Assembly (NCBI RefSeq): GCF_004521915.1
Contig: NZ_SDKD01000007.1
Span: 62,001 to 126,000 of the forward strand
Source: Brevibacillus migulae
Lineage (GTDB): Bacteria > Bacillota > Bacilli > Brevibacillales > Brevibacillaceae
Direction: 5' to 3'
DNA length: 64,000 nt
In this document: positions 25,923 to 34,700 of the stretch, in pieces
How the letters are laid out: every line of letters begins with the position of its first letter
Numbering within the stretch: the stretch's first letter is position 1
The notes under the pieces: generated by a model
Databases searched by the model: none
What the model saw: the letters and a program-made list of their open reading frames with translations, nothing else
What the model was told of the DNA's origin: nothing
Program-made: the position numbers and the translations under genes

Positions 25923-26793
25923 TCGTTCCTCCCTCCAATTCCACCTGCGGGGAGACTAACAGGCGATGGCGCAATGCGGGGACAGCTACCGCTTTCACAT
26001 CATCCGGCGTCACGTATTGTCTGCCGTCCAAAAGCGCCCATGCCTTGCTGGCCATCAGGATCGCAATGCCTGCACGTGTACTCGCCCCAAGCTGCAGACG
26101 CTTCGTCTCCCGCGTCTTGCGGATCAACGTCGTGATATAGTCCAAAATCGAATCCTCTACGACAACGTCTGCCAGCAGTCTCCGCTTCTCACTCAGCTCT
26201 TCCAGCGTGATGACGGCCTTAAGCGCTTGCGGATCCTGCGCAAAGAACGGGACATGTTCTTTCAGCACCTGCACCTCTTGCTCGTGGGATGGATAAGAGA
26301 GCTGCAGCTTGAATAAAAAGCGATCCAACTGCGCTTCAGGCAGGGGATAGGTCCCCTCATACTCGACAGGGTTCTGTGTGGCGATCACAAAAAACGGATC
26401 CGGCAGCTCATAGGTCCGGTCATGGATCGTCACCTGACGTTCTTCCATCGCTTCCAGCAAGGCGGCCTGCGTGCGCGGAGGTGTCCGGTTGATTTCGTCG
26501 GCAAGCAGCAGGTTTGTAAACACAGGGCCTTTGATCGTTTCAAATTCATGCTCCTTCATGTTAAAGACCACATTCCCGGTAATGTCGCTCGGCATCAAAT
26601 CAGGAGTAAACTGGACCCGTCGATACTGGCCATCCACCAAGGAGGCCAGTGTGCGGACGAGCTTTGTTTTCCCGACACCCGGCACCCCTTCCAACAGCAC
26701 ATGCCCGCCAGCCAAGAGTGCTGTGATCAGGTAGCGGATATTGCGTTCTTGTCCCAAAATGGTTTGTTCCATCTGTTTTATTAATCGTTCCAT
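25873..26793 (-). CDS. MoxR-type AAA+ ATPase
   Basis: 306-residue cytoplasmic ATPase: Walker A GVPGVGKT at 36-43, Walker B LLADEIN at 94-100, sensor-1 FVIATQNPVEYEGTYPLPEAQLDRF region, arginine finger and lid domain. MoxR ATPases act with DUF58/VWA partners, whose gene overlaps this one. Central gene of the operon 29545-to-24552. Confidence 0.93.
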   Translation of the reverse strand: MERLIKQMEQTILGQERNIRYLITALLAGGHVLLEGVPGVGKTKLVRTLASLVDGQYRRVQFTPDLMPSDITGNVVFNMKEHEFETIKGPVFTNLLLADEINRTPPRTQAALLEAMEERQVTIHDRTYELPDPFFVIATQNPVEYEGTYPLPEAQLDRFLFKLQLSYPSHEQEVQVLKEHVPFFAQDPQALKAVITLEELSEKRRLLADVVVEDSILDYITTLIRKTRETKRLQLGASTRAGIAILMASKAWALLDGRQYVTPDDVKAVAVPALRHRLLVSPQVELEGGTSDQIIQETLAAIPVPR

Positions 26794-26800
26794 GTAAGGT

Positions 26801-27928
26801 TCACTCCTTTTCCAGGCGGCTGATGATCTCGTCGATCCATTTGCTGTCTCGGATCAGCTCTGCACCGCCATAGCGCTTTTCTGTCTGAATATCCTGCAGT
26901 CGTTTCAGCAATGCTCCCAGCCGAGAAACAGCATGATCGTCCCATCTGTTTTTAGCTGCCCGTACCACTTCCTGGTCGCTGGCAGCTGCCGGCAGCCCCC
27001 ATTTTTCCTGAAATAATCTGCGCAGGTATTGCTCTTGATGGCGGCAAGCATCCTTGGCCAAGCGCCTGCGCTCATACCACCCCGCTACCGCCAGCATCGT
27101 CTCGTCACCACGCCGCACCACCCACTCGCGGAGCGTATAGACCGGTCCGAATCGCTTGCCTTTCCACCAGATCCAAAGCAGCAGTGCCAGCGCAATCTGG
27201 ACGGTGATGAATAGCAGCCATTCGGGGTAGACGGCCAAAAGCCCAGGCTGCTGCTGGTAACCATGATGGAACTCATCGAACCAAACCGCTGTGTACGCCC
27301 CTTGCAAGTACGGCCACAGCAATTCAAAATGGCCATGCTCCAGGATGTTTTCGTTTTGCAACCACTCCGGCGTCAGGAAAAGGGTGACGCTTCCTGCACC
27401 GACCTCTTTCCGTGCAGCCAATATCCCGTACTCGTCTGCAAGCAACGCTGTGATATCATCGTCCCCAAGCAGGCGAGCGTCCGTCTCCACAGAGGCTTTT
27501 TCTATACCCCCATCTTCCGGTTCCATCACTTCGACATCGCTCCACAGCGTATCGGGTTCGGCGGTGTATTCGATCGTAAACAATTCCGTTAGCTCGGGAT
27601 CCTGCTGGAAAAGAATCAGGTCATTTCCCTCCGCCACCCAATCCATGATGGCCTCCTGCTCCCCCGGCTGCAGAGGTCCTGGCTCAATGACCAGTAACGC
27701 TTGCCCCTGCTCCTGAGGCAAAAAGCGCCATGACTGCCGCCATTCCTTTGCCGCTTTTCCTTTCTTCTCCAGCAGGAGGCGGAACGCCTTGATCCCGTCT
27801 TTGTCCGGAGAAAAAGAGAGATACGCAGGATAATCGATCCTCTCAGGCTTGATGCCCCAGTACCCGATGCTGAGAAACAACAGGATCGCTACGCTGAGAG
27901 AAAGGAGCAATTTGCGCTGTCCATTCAT
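26801..27928 (-). CDS. DUF4350 membrane protein
   Basis: 375-residue protein with an N-terminal membrane segment (about 8-24), an extracytoplasmic region with the DUF4350 pattern (GIKAFRLLLEKKGK, EQEAIMDWVAEGNDLILF) and a second membrane segment near 225-250, then a soluble C-terminus. It overlaps the DUF4129 gene by 4 bases and precedes moxR by 7, so it is in the same operon. Function unknown. Confidence 0.8.
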   Translation of the reverse strand: MNGQRKLLLSLSVAILLFLSIGYWGIKPERIDYPAYLSFSPDKDGIKAFRLLLEKKGKAAKEWRQSWRFLPQEQGQALLVIEPGPLQPGEQEAIMDWVAEGNDLILFQQDPELTELFTIEYTAEPDTLWSDVEVMEPEDGGIEKASVETDARLLGDDDITALLADEYGILAARKEVGAGSVTLFLTPEWLQNENILEHGHFELLWPYLQGAYTAVWFDEFHHGYQQQPGLLAVYPEWLLFITVQIALALLLWIWWKGKRFGPVYTLREWVVRRGDETMLAVAGWYERRRLAKDACRHQEQYLRRLFQEKWGLPAAASDQEVVRAAKNRWDDHAVSRLGALLKRLQDIQTEKRYGGAELIRDSKWIDEIISRLEKE

Positions 27929-28548
27929 TGGGCTCCCCCCTCTCGCAGCTTGGTTTCCGTTTCTCGCAAATAGAGCAGGAAGGAGGCTTCGTCAGCTTCT
28001 CTCCGTCCATACCATACTCGTTCAAAATGCTGCGCTTGCATCCGAAAGAACGGCACCCACTCGCGATTGCGCTCTCTCAATTCGTCTTGATACTCCCAGT
28101 TGGTCTTCCACTTCTCGACCTGGACCCATTCCCGCTCTTGCAAGTAAAAGAGCAGTGCCAGAAATGCAAAGCGGATGCCTTCGTTCCAATTGCCCGACTC
28201 ACCCTGCTGCTTTGCCAATTGCAAATAATCTGCATACCGGATCGACTCCTCACCCGGCTGCAGCATGAAGCCCTTCGCCCGATGCTGGCGGAACAGCTTT
28301 CGCGTCAGCCAGATGATCAGCCACAACAAGGCCGCCAGCACCACAAAAAGAATCAGATAGGTAGCTACGTTGCCCGTGCTGGCTGGCATTTCTGGCAAAT
28401 CAAACAGCTCACTCAGCCATTTGAGGAAGGCGTCCAGCCAATCCTGGAGCACGTTTTTGCCCTCGCCTTGGTATACCCTGAACTCTTCTCCCTGCAAAAT
28501 TTCTCGGAGCTGCTGTTTATCCTGCTCTACGTACCCTTCCCTACTCAT
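27925..28548 (-). CDS. DUF4129 membrane protein
   Basis: 207 residues with one membrane segment (about 62-84) and a C-terminal domain of the DUF4129 type (SGNWNEGIRFAFLALLFYLQ) often found at the end of transglutaminase-like proteins. It overlaps the genes on both sides by 4-8 bases. Part of the MoxR module. Confidence 0.8.
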   Translation of the reverse strand: MSREGYVEQDKQQLREILQGEEFRVYQGEGKNVLQDWLDAFLKWLSELFDLPEMPASTGNVATYLILFVVLAALLWLIIWLTRKLFRQHRAKGFMLQPGEESIRYADYLQLAKQQGESGNWNEGIRFAFLALLFYLQEREWVQVEKWKTNWEYQDELRERNREWVPFFRMQAQHFERVWYGRREADEASFLLYLRETETKLREGGAQ

Positions 28549-29545
28549 GCTTCATTTCCGGCTCCTCTTGCGGCTGGATCAATGCAGATGATCCGTACAG
28601 CATCGCTTCCAGATCCGTCCCTTCTTTACGCAGCACCAGATCGAAGTACGTAATCGCGTAAGCAATCAACGCCAATGGTGAAATCAGCAAGGTAAGCAGA
28701 TTTTGCAGAAGCAGCCCGGTAATCGAGTTTTGCAGCGCAAAAATCGCGATCATCTGGAAGGCAAACATGAAAGTCGACGTCATCAGCATGATGACAAAAT
28801 AAATCCCGAATACCCGCCAAAAATTTCCTTTGGTCAGATTCCAGCTTTTCGCAAGCCCGATGCCCCCGGCTTCCATGGCGACAGCTGGCATGAAAAACGC
28901 CCATCGGACTAAAAAATAGCTGGGAACCAGCATCATAACCATCAGCACGACAAAATAAAGGACACCGCCGATAATCCAGGTGGCGGGATTCGACAGAAAA
29001 TCGTCCAATGCCAACTCATCGAAAGAACCGGCACCGATTGCCACAATGACTACGACCACAATGGCAAGGATCAAAAAAATCGCCAAAAACATGCCGATGG
29101 TGATCAAGCCGAAGACGGTCATGCTGCCCGCCAGTGGCCAAAATCGGGAAAACGCCCGTTTGATTTCTTCCTTCAGACTGACTTCATGACCATCCATTTC
29201 TCGTTTGACCATGAAGACAGCAGTCGCCGTCGAGATCGGGGTGCTGACCAGAAACGTAAGCGGAATGATCAGCAATAGAAAGAATACCGCCATCCATACA
29301 TTGTCAAAATTCGGTTGATTGCCAGCCATGTTTTCGAAATATTCCTCAGAAAACGGCTCCACACTCGTATCCGGCAGCATCGACATGGAGGTAATATCAT
29401 TCAACATGATTTCTTGAACGATGTATAAGGGCGCAAAGAAGATCAGCATCAATAAAAAAAACTTGCCAAAATGCTTGCGATACACGTTAAACGTCCGGTC
29501 CAGAATTTGACCAATACCCATTGGCTTTTGCGGCCATGCATTCAT
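28541..29545 (-). CDS. Polytopic membrane protein, GPDPase-membrane-domain-like
   Basis: 334 residues with about six membrane segments. The N-terminal MGIGQILDRTFNVYRKHFGKF and a later AKSWNLTKGNFWRVFGIYFV pattern resemble glycerophosphodiester-phosphodiesterase membrane domains and related uncharacterised families. First gene of the MoxR operon. Bases 29546-29843 in front hold only the inverted repeat described at 29714. Confidence 0.7.
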   Translation of the reverse strand: MNAWPQKPMGIGQILDRTFNVYRKHFGKFFLLMLIFFAPLYIVQEIMLNDITSMSMLPDTSVEPFSEEYFENMAGNQPNFDNVWMAVFFLLLIIPLTFLVSTPISTATAVFMVKREMDGHEVSLKEEIKRAFSRFWPLAGSMTVFGLITIGMFLAIFLILAIVVVVIVAIGAGSFDELALDDFLSNPATWIIGGVLYFVVLMVMMLVPSYFLVRWAFFMPAVAMEAGGIGLAKSWNLTKGNFWRVFGIYFVIMLMTSTFMFAFQMIAIFALQNSITGLLLQNLLTLLISPLALIAYAITYFDLVLRKEGTDLEAMLYGSSALIQPQEEPEMKHE

Positions 29546-29713
29546 TTCAGATAAACCTCCACTTTCACTTTTTGGAATACCTGCCTATTATACACTATTT
29601 GCCTGTATTTTTATAAAATTCCTCTCCCTTTTCCAGCTGCATGGATGAATGATATGTCCAGAACCAGAAAATAACGTTGGCAGATCAGTCGTCTACCTGT
29701 CCATTAACAAAAG

Positions 29714-29781
29714 AAATCCCCTCTTAGCAGAGGGAGCGACCCGCAATGGGTCTGTCTACCTCTCTGCATATGAGGGGATTT
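29714..29781. repeat. Three-tier inverted repeat
   Basis: Outer stem AAATCCCCTC / GAGGGGATTT, middle stem GCAGAGGG / CCTCTCTGC and inner stem GACCC / GGGTC with loop GCAAT form a nested 68-base hairpin. T-rich sequence follows on both strands. It may be a terminator for the small gene at 29844 or a structured intergenic element; the outer stem resembles the ends of 22665-22725. Confidence 0.7.
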
Positions 29782-29843
29782 TCTTAGGGGGCAATCGTTA
29801 TCTTGTGTATTTCCATCGTGGAAGCGGAATCGGTCTGTGCTGG

Positions 29844-29969
29844 TTATTTGCTCGGATTCTGATTTTCTTTGTAGCAATCAATGCAGATGCCATCGTTGCT
29901 TTTTTCTTCGTACTCCGAGAGCTTGGCTTGACATACTTTGCAAGTTTTCTCTGTTAATACCAGATTCAT
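29844..29969 (-). CDS. Small zinc-ribbon-like protein, 41 aa
   Basis: ATG 29969 follows AAGGA. The peptide has two CxxC pairs: TCKVCQAKLSEYEEK and GICIDCYKEN, a minimal zinc-ribbon pattern. Somewhat like small YhfH-type proteins of Bacillus, but the family is not certain. Stands alone between the MoxR operon and the gene at 30126. Confidence 0.6.
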   Translation of the reverse strand: MNLVLTEKTCKVCQAKLSEYEEKSNDGICIDCYKENQNPSK

Positions 29970-30044
29970 GGTTTTCCTTCACCCCAACCAACATATTCTC
30001 TTTTCGAATAAAGTTTATCATTAGACTGCGACTTATTGTTGTGT

Positions 30045-30077
30045 TTATTGTTAAAATTCTGTGAATTTTAACAATAA
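30045..30077. promoter_or_regulatory. 33-base palindrome upstream of 30126 gene
   Basis: TTATTGTTAAAATTC (30045-30059), TGT, then the exact complement GAATTTTAACAATAA. The arms are AT-rich and no T-tract follows, so an operator is more likely than a terminator. It is 49 bases before the start at 30126. Confidence 0.5.
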
Positions 30078-30125
30078 GGGAAGGGCCCGGTTTTTGACCA
30101 TACTATTCCCAAGGAGTGTGAACCA

Positions 30126-30350
30126 ATGGATCAGAAATTATTTTACTATGTGACCAACTGGGATGATGCCTCCCTTTATACGCGAGCGCTGGAGACGATG
30201 GAAATCCCCTATTCCTTGGAAGCCCCCGGAGATACCCTGCCCCTGCATGAAGGTGAGCTGGCGATCGTCTTCTCCCATTTACGGATGCGGCAGTATAAAG
30301 CCGTCCGCGAGCTCATTCATTTGCCGGAGGAGCCTTATCCCGAGCATTGA
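30126..30350 (+). CDS. Small acidic protein, 74 aa, unknown
   Basis: AAGGAGTG precedes the ATG. Soluble, acidic, with alternating strand/helix pattern (LFYYVTNWDDASLYTRALE ... ELAIVFSHLRMRQYKAVREL) that could be a small ferredoxin-like fold. No family recognised. Ends before a terminator shared with the gene at 30402. Confidence 0.6.
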   Translation: MDQKLFYYVTNWDDASLYTRALETMEIPYSLEAPGDTLPLHEGELAIVFSHLRMRQYKAVRELIHLPEEPYPEH

Positions 30351-30364
30351 GTTTGATACGCATG

Positions 30365-30399
30365 AAAAACGGCGCAGTACTGTTACCTGCGCCGTTTTT
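30365..30399. terminator. Bidirectional terminator
   Basis: AAAAACGGCGCAG / CTGCGCCGTTTTT arms separate two convergent genes; T-runs on both strands. Confidence 0.9.
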
Positions 30400-30401
30400 G
30401 T

Positions 30402-32135
30402 TTATTGATTGGTAATGATCACTGCATTCGAATAGGCATCCCATCCGACTTTGGCGCCAAGCGCTTCACTGACAAAGCGGATCGGAACCATGGTCGTGTC
30501 CCCGTTGTACAATTGGGCCGGAACGTCCAGGAAGATTTTTTCCCCGTTTTTATAGGCTACCTTCGAGCCAATCGTCAACTTGATCGTATTGTTGTCTTTG
30601 GTTGCCGTGACGGTTTGGGTCGCTTCATCCCATTCTACTTTTGCACCGAGCGCCTCAAAGATCGCGCGCAGCGGTACGAGTGTTCTGCCGTTTACCTCTA
30701 CAGGCGGTTTTGGGAAGACTTGCAGCTGGCCATCGATGAAAATGATAATCTTGCCGCTCGTATTCACCGTGACAAAGGTCGGCACTGAACGGGCAGAGAG
30801 GCCGCTGTTTGGATCCGCGATTTCAATCACGACATAATAGCCGCCTGTCAGCATCTGCAAATCTTTGATGGACAGAGTCTTTTTGTTCAAATCGAGTGGT
30901 ACTCGTTTAACGATGTTTCCGTAATTATCAAGGACTACCAGATACACCGTATAAGCCAAGTAAGAAGTCTGCCATTCCAGTGTAATCGTGATGGTACCAT
31001 TGCTGTTTACCTTGATTCCCCCCGGAAAGCTTTGCCCGCTTGGAATCGGGAACAGACCGGTTGCCGTGACTGCAGGAAGCTTCCAGTTTACGGATTCCGA
31101 ATAATATTTTTCTCCATTCAGCACCATCTCGATGAGAATCTGATAGCTTCCTGGTTGGAGATTCAGACTTGCTGCAGATATTCGCGAGCTTTTCGAAATG
31201 CTGATTCGTTTTACCACTTCATCTTCTTCATTCAAAATGACCAGATAAAATTTCGCTTTTTCATACAAGGAGGTAATCGTGAGCGTCAACTGGATGGTTC
31301 CATCCTCACCAATCGATACTTCTCCTGGGAAATACTTGCCATTGGGAGCTGGCGTCACGCTTGTTGCCGGTACGACGAAGGAAATCTGATTGGAACGGAC
31401 GCTTTCGCCATTCGACACCATCATCAGATAGAGCTTGTAAACGCCTGGCTCCAGATCCAGTTCATCACTGGAAATCTTCGGGCTCTTAGGATTAAAGGAG
31501 ATCCGCTTGGCTACCTCTTCGTTGGAATCTTCCGCAACCAGATAAAATTTCGCATTTTCATAAATGGATGAGAACTGGAGGGTAATTTGGATAGATCCTG
31601 ATTTTGTCAGACTTAGCTCTCCAGGGAAAGCCGCTGCAAGCACGGGGAGCTCAATGGAAATCGCTTGCGAAAACAGACGCTGAGTGCTGTCTGAAGCTCC
31701 ATCGCCTACCTGCATAAAGTAATTGCCGGAAGATACCGGAAGTTCACTGAGCGGGATGGAAAAATCGATTTCTTTTACTTCCATCGTAACGGTCCCTTCG
31801 GTTGTCGTTACGATTTCACGTTTCTTCGTTTTTACATTAGTCACCACATCTTGTTCTTCCCCTGAAACGATCACCTTCAGTTGGCCGTAGCCTTCCTTTG
31901 CGGTTTTCCCTTCAAATGTGAAGATCACATCATCGCTGTACTGGGTATCCACAATCGCGGTCCCGATCAGCTTGCCATCCTTAACAACTACCTCTTCCAG
32001 GATAGGCTGAAACAGGTGGCTGGACGTTGTCCGAAGTATTGCTGTTTCTGCGTATGCTTGCCCGATGCCAACGGTTGCCAGCATGATCAAGGCTAGCATG
32101 AAAATCGCTGCATGTTTCTTTTGCCAAGTCTTCAA
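30402..32135 (-). CDS. Exported protein: three tandem repeats plus stalk domain
   Basis: 577 residues with a signal peptide ending near QAYA-ET. Residues about 168-460 are three tandem repeats of about 95 residues, each opening FPGxxxxxxGxIxITL, with a central FYLVxxxxxxVxKRIS-type strand and ending LxPGxYxxxxEM-like. The C-terminal 110 residues are a copper-amine-oxidase-N-like (stalk) domain with PPVEVNGRTLVPLRAIFEAL and MVPIRFVSEALGAKVGWD. These domains occur on cell-wall proteins of Paenibacillaceae and need not bind copper. Function unknown; surface or matrix protein is likely. Confidence 0.8.
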   Translation of the reverse strand: MKTWQKKHAAIFMLALIMLATVGIGQAYAETAILRTTSSHLFQPILEEVVVKDGKLIGTAIVDTQYSDDVIFTFEGKTAKEGYGQLKVIVSGEEQDVVTNVKTKKREIVTTTEGTVTMEVKEIDFSIPLSELPVSSGNYFMQVGDGASDSTQRLFSQAISIELPVLAAAFPGELSLTKSGSIQITLQFSSIYENAKFYLVAEDSNEEVAKRISFNPKSPKISSDELDLEPGVYKLYLMMVSNGESVRSNQISFVVPATSVTPAPNGKYFPGEVSIGEDGTIQLTLTITSLYEKAKFYLVILNEEDEVVKRISISKSSRISAASLNLQPGSYQILIEMVLNGEKYYSESVNWKLPAVTATGLFPIPSGQSFPGGIKVNSNGTITITLEWQTSYLAYTVYLVVLDNYGNIVKRVPLDLNKKTLSIKDLQMLTGGYYVVIEIADPNSGLSARSVPTFVTVNTSGKIIIFIDGQLQVFPKPPVEVNGRTLVPLRAIFEALGAKVEWDEATQTVTATKDNNTIKLTIGSKVAYKNGEKIFLDVPAQLYNGDTTMVPIRFVSEALGAKVGWDAYSNAVIITNQ

Positions 32136-32276
32136 CTGTTCTTCTCCTTCCGGTTAATGAGAATTTAGTCCTATGCATAATTACCCAGGATTATTTTACC
32201 TTAAACATTATATCTTTCTTTGACAAGTGCGGAATGAAAAAAATCAGGCGATGGTAATATGAGACCATAAAAAAAT

Positions 32277-32314
32277 AAATGACATTCAAACCGATTTCGA
32301 TTTGAATGTCATTT
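32277..32314 (-). terminator. Terminator after ggt
   Basis: AAATGACATTCAAA and TTTGAATGTCATTT arms around a 10-base loop; minus-strand TTTATTTTTTT follows. Confidence 0.85.
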
Positions 32315-32326
32315 CACTTTCCATTC

Positions 32327-34360
32327 TTATTTTTTCTCCAGCGACATGATGCCTTTCTCATCCCAGGTCGCGGTATAACCAAGCGCTTCTGCGACCTTTT
32401 TCACCGGCAGGAATGCTTTGCCATTCAATCGGACTTCATCCTGTTTGAAGCCTTCCGCTTTTCCGGTCAAACCAAGCAGCAGCTTGTCGGCTTGCACGTA
32501 AGCAACTCCGTTTTCTACCTTCAGTTGTTCCGCGGTGTAAGGATACGCATGATCATTTACCTTCAGCGTAAACGGAGCTGTTTCAGCACCTTCCGCTTTT
32601 TCCGGCTTTTTCGTCGTATAGGAGACCTGATCGACCCCAAGCACTGTGCCTTCCCGTGTATTGTCTGCTCCTCCGTACATTTTCCCTGTTTCCAGATCAT
32701 AAACGACGGCCTGGACATTGCCGATGTCGCTTGGTTGTTCCTCGAAGGCATGCCCCATCGACATCAGCTTCAAGACAACATCCTGGTCGATCCCCGCTTC
32801 CCAAGTCACAGCCGGATAGCTGCTCGAGAAGATGCGCGGCGCCAGAATCGCTTCTTGGATCGGCATATTGTGCTCGATTACATTCAAGATCGTTTGTGAT
32901 ACAGAAGCAATGATGGTGGAGCCGCCCGGTGAACCGACAGCCATAAACGGTTTGCCGTCCTTCAACACAATCGTCGGTGTCATGGAGCTGCGGGGGCGTT
33001 TGCCGGCTTCCACTTCATTGGCTCCGCCTGGCGTCGCATCAAAGTCAGTCAGCTCGTTGTTCAGCATAAAGCCATAGCCCGGCACCATGATACCGCTTCC
33101 AAACACGTCTTCGATCGTGGTTGTATACGAGACCAGATTTCCCCACTTGTCCATGACGGAAAAATGGGTGGTATAGGCGGATCCACTCGGTGCGGACAAT
33201 TTTTGTGCCGGTGGTGCTGCCTTTCCTTCTGCCTTCCACGGATCGCCTTTTTCAACCTTGTCATTCACCTTGTCTGGAAGGATCAGAGCCCGGCGTTCTG
33301 CGATATATGTATCATCGATCAGCCCTTTTTTCGGCACCGGGTAAAAATCTTCATCCGCCATGTAAGCGGCGCGATCCGCATAGGCCAGATGGTTGGCTTC
33401 GATCAGACGGTGCAGATAGGCTGCGGACTGCGGTCCATCCTTGGCGTTGTCAAAGCCTTCCATCAGCTTCAGGATTTGGATCAGGGTCAAGCCTCCCGAG
33501 CTGGGCGGCGGCATGGACACGATCTCATAGCCTCGGAAATCGGCGCGCACCGGTTCGCGCTCTTTCACTTCGTAGTTTTTCAAATCGTCAAGCGTCATCG
33601 AACCGCCTGTGCGCTGCACCTCTTTGACGATCGCTTCCCCGATCTCTCCTCCGTAAAAGGCATCGGTTCCTTTTTCCTTGATCAGCTTGAAGGTTTTCGC
33701 CAAATCCGGCTGAACCAGCAGGTCGCCTTCTTGCAGCGGCTTTCCGTCCGGCACGAACACTTTGGCCGCTGTCTCATGCTTCTTCAGCTTCTCTGTCTCA
33801 TTCTGGATATACTCCGCGGTGATCCAGTTCACCTTGACTCCTTTTTCGGCCAATTGGATCGCCGGGTCGATGACCTCAGACAGCTTCATCGTGCCGAACT
33901 TTTCCAGAGCCGTTTCTACGCCTAAAAGCGTACCTGGCACTCCTACCGCATTCCCATGGGTATGGCGATCATAGAAAGGAATCGGTTTGCCGTCCTCGCC
34001 AAGAAACATGTCTGCTTTTACGCCTTTTGGCGCCATTTCCCTGCTGTCCAGCACGGAGATTTTGTTCGTATCTTTTTCATACACCATCATGAACCCGCCG
34101 CCGCCGATCCCGGACATCATCGGTTCGACGACATTGAGCGCCAATTGGATACCCGCGGCTGCGTCTACCGCATTGCCCCCTTTGGCCAGGATCTCCTTCC
34201 CGACTTGCGCTGCAGCTGGATGGGAAACCGCCACGATCCCTTGCGTTGCCCCCTCCTGGTCTGCGGGCACTCCCGGTACTTTTGCCATTGCCGGGGTTGA
34301 CATCGCACAGACGAGAGTCATCGTTAATCCTATCTGCTTCCACTGTCTCCACTTTTTCAA
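32327..34360 (-). CDS. ggt: Gamma-glutamyltransferase with C-terminal stalk-like domain
   Basis: 677-residue exported enzyme that hydrolyses or transfers gamma-glutamyl groups (glutathione, glutamine, poly-gamma-glutamate ends). Signal peptide ends near TPAMA-KV. The self-processing nucleophile is Thr397 in SAYTTHFSV, and the glycine-rich MSGIGGGGFMMV and PPPSSGGLTL blocks are present. Residues about 595-677 form an added domain like one half of a copper-amine-oxidase stalk (VNDHAYPYTAEQLKVENG ... LPVKKVAEALGYTATWDE), absent from ordinary GGTs. TTG start at 34360 after AGGAGGG; the in-frame extension upstream overlaps the promoter. Confidence 0.9.
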   Translation of the reverse strand: MKKWRQWKQIGLTMTLVCAMSTPAMAKVPGVPADQEGATQGIVAVSHPAAAQVGKEILAKGGNAVDAAAGIQLALNVVEPMMSGIGGGGFMMVYEKDTNKISVLDSREMAPKGVKADMFLGEDGKPIPFYDRHTHGNAVGVPGTLLGVETALEKFGTMKLSEVIDPAIQLAEKGVKVNWITAEYIQNETEKLKKHETAAKVFVPDGKPLQEGDLLVQPDLAKTFKLIKEKGTDAFYGGEIGEAIVKEVQRTGGSMTLDDLKNYEVKEREPVRADFRGYEIVSMPPPSSGGLTLIQILKLMEGFDNAKDGPQSAAYLHRLIEANHLAYADRAAYMADEDFYPVPKKGLIDDTYIAERRALILPDKVNDKVEKGDPWKAEGKAAPPAQKLSAPSGSAYTTHFSVMDKWGNLVSYTTTIEDVFGSGIMVPGYGFMLNNELTDFDATPGGANEVEAGKRPRSSMTPTIVLKDGKPFMAVGSPGGSTIIASVSQTILNVIEHNMPIQEAILAPRIFSSSYPAVTWEAGIDQDVVLKLMSMGHAFEEQPSDIGNVQAVVYDLETGKMYGGADNTREGTVLGVDQVSYTTKKPEKAEGAETAPFTLKVNDHAYPYTAEQLKVENGVAYVQADKLLLGLTGKAEGFKQDEVRLNGKAFLPVKKVAEALGYTATWDEKGIMSLEKK

Positions 34361-34390
34361 AATATCCCTCCTCTTATGTATATTGGTATG

Positions 34391-34420
34391 ATTATAATTT
34401 TGAATTTTCACACAAGTCAA
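34391..34420 (-). promoter_or_regulatory. ggt promoter
   Basis: Minus-strand TTGACT (34420-34415), 18 bases, TATAAT (34396-34391). The rest of the 340-base divergent gap up to the CapA gene shows only a weak plus-strand promoter candidate (TTCACA near 34640) and nothing else I can support. Confidence 0.75.
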
Positions 34421-34700
34421 CGTGGCTCTCGGACGATTCTTTCCTGGGACAAAAGAGCGAGCTAATGAACCATTTTATTGACATCCTGTTCTTTCCATAC
34501 TATTTTTCTCCTACTTTTGGCTATGACGGGAATGAATGTACCTATTGGTTTGTTGTTTGTATGCATTTGCCATCATTCCCGCCCCCTCAGCAGCAAATGA
34601 CAGCATTAGCGTTCAGAATACAGCGAATCCTGTAACTTTTTCACAACTTTATGAGTCTACTACTATGGATAAATTTTATGTCAGGAAAACGGAGTGAGCT

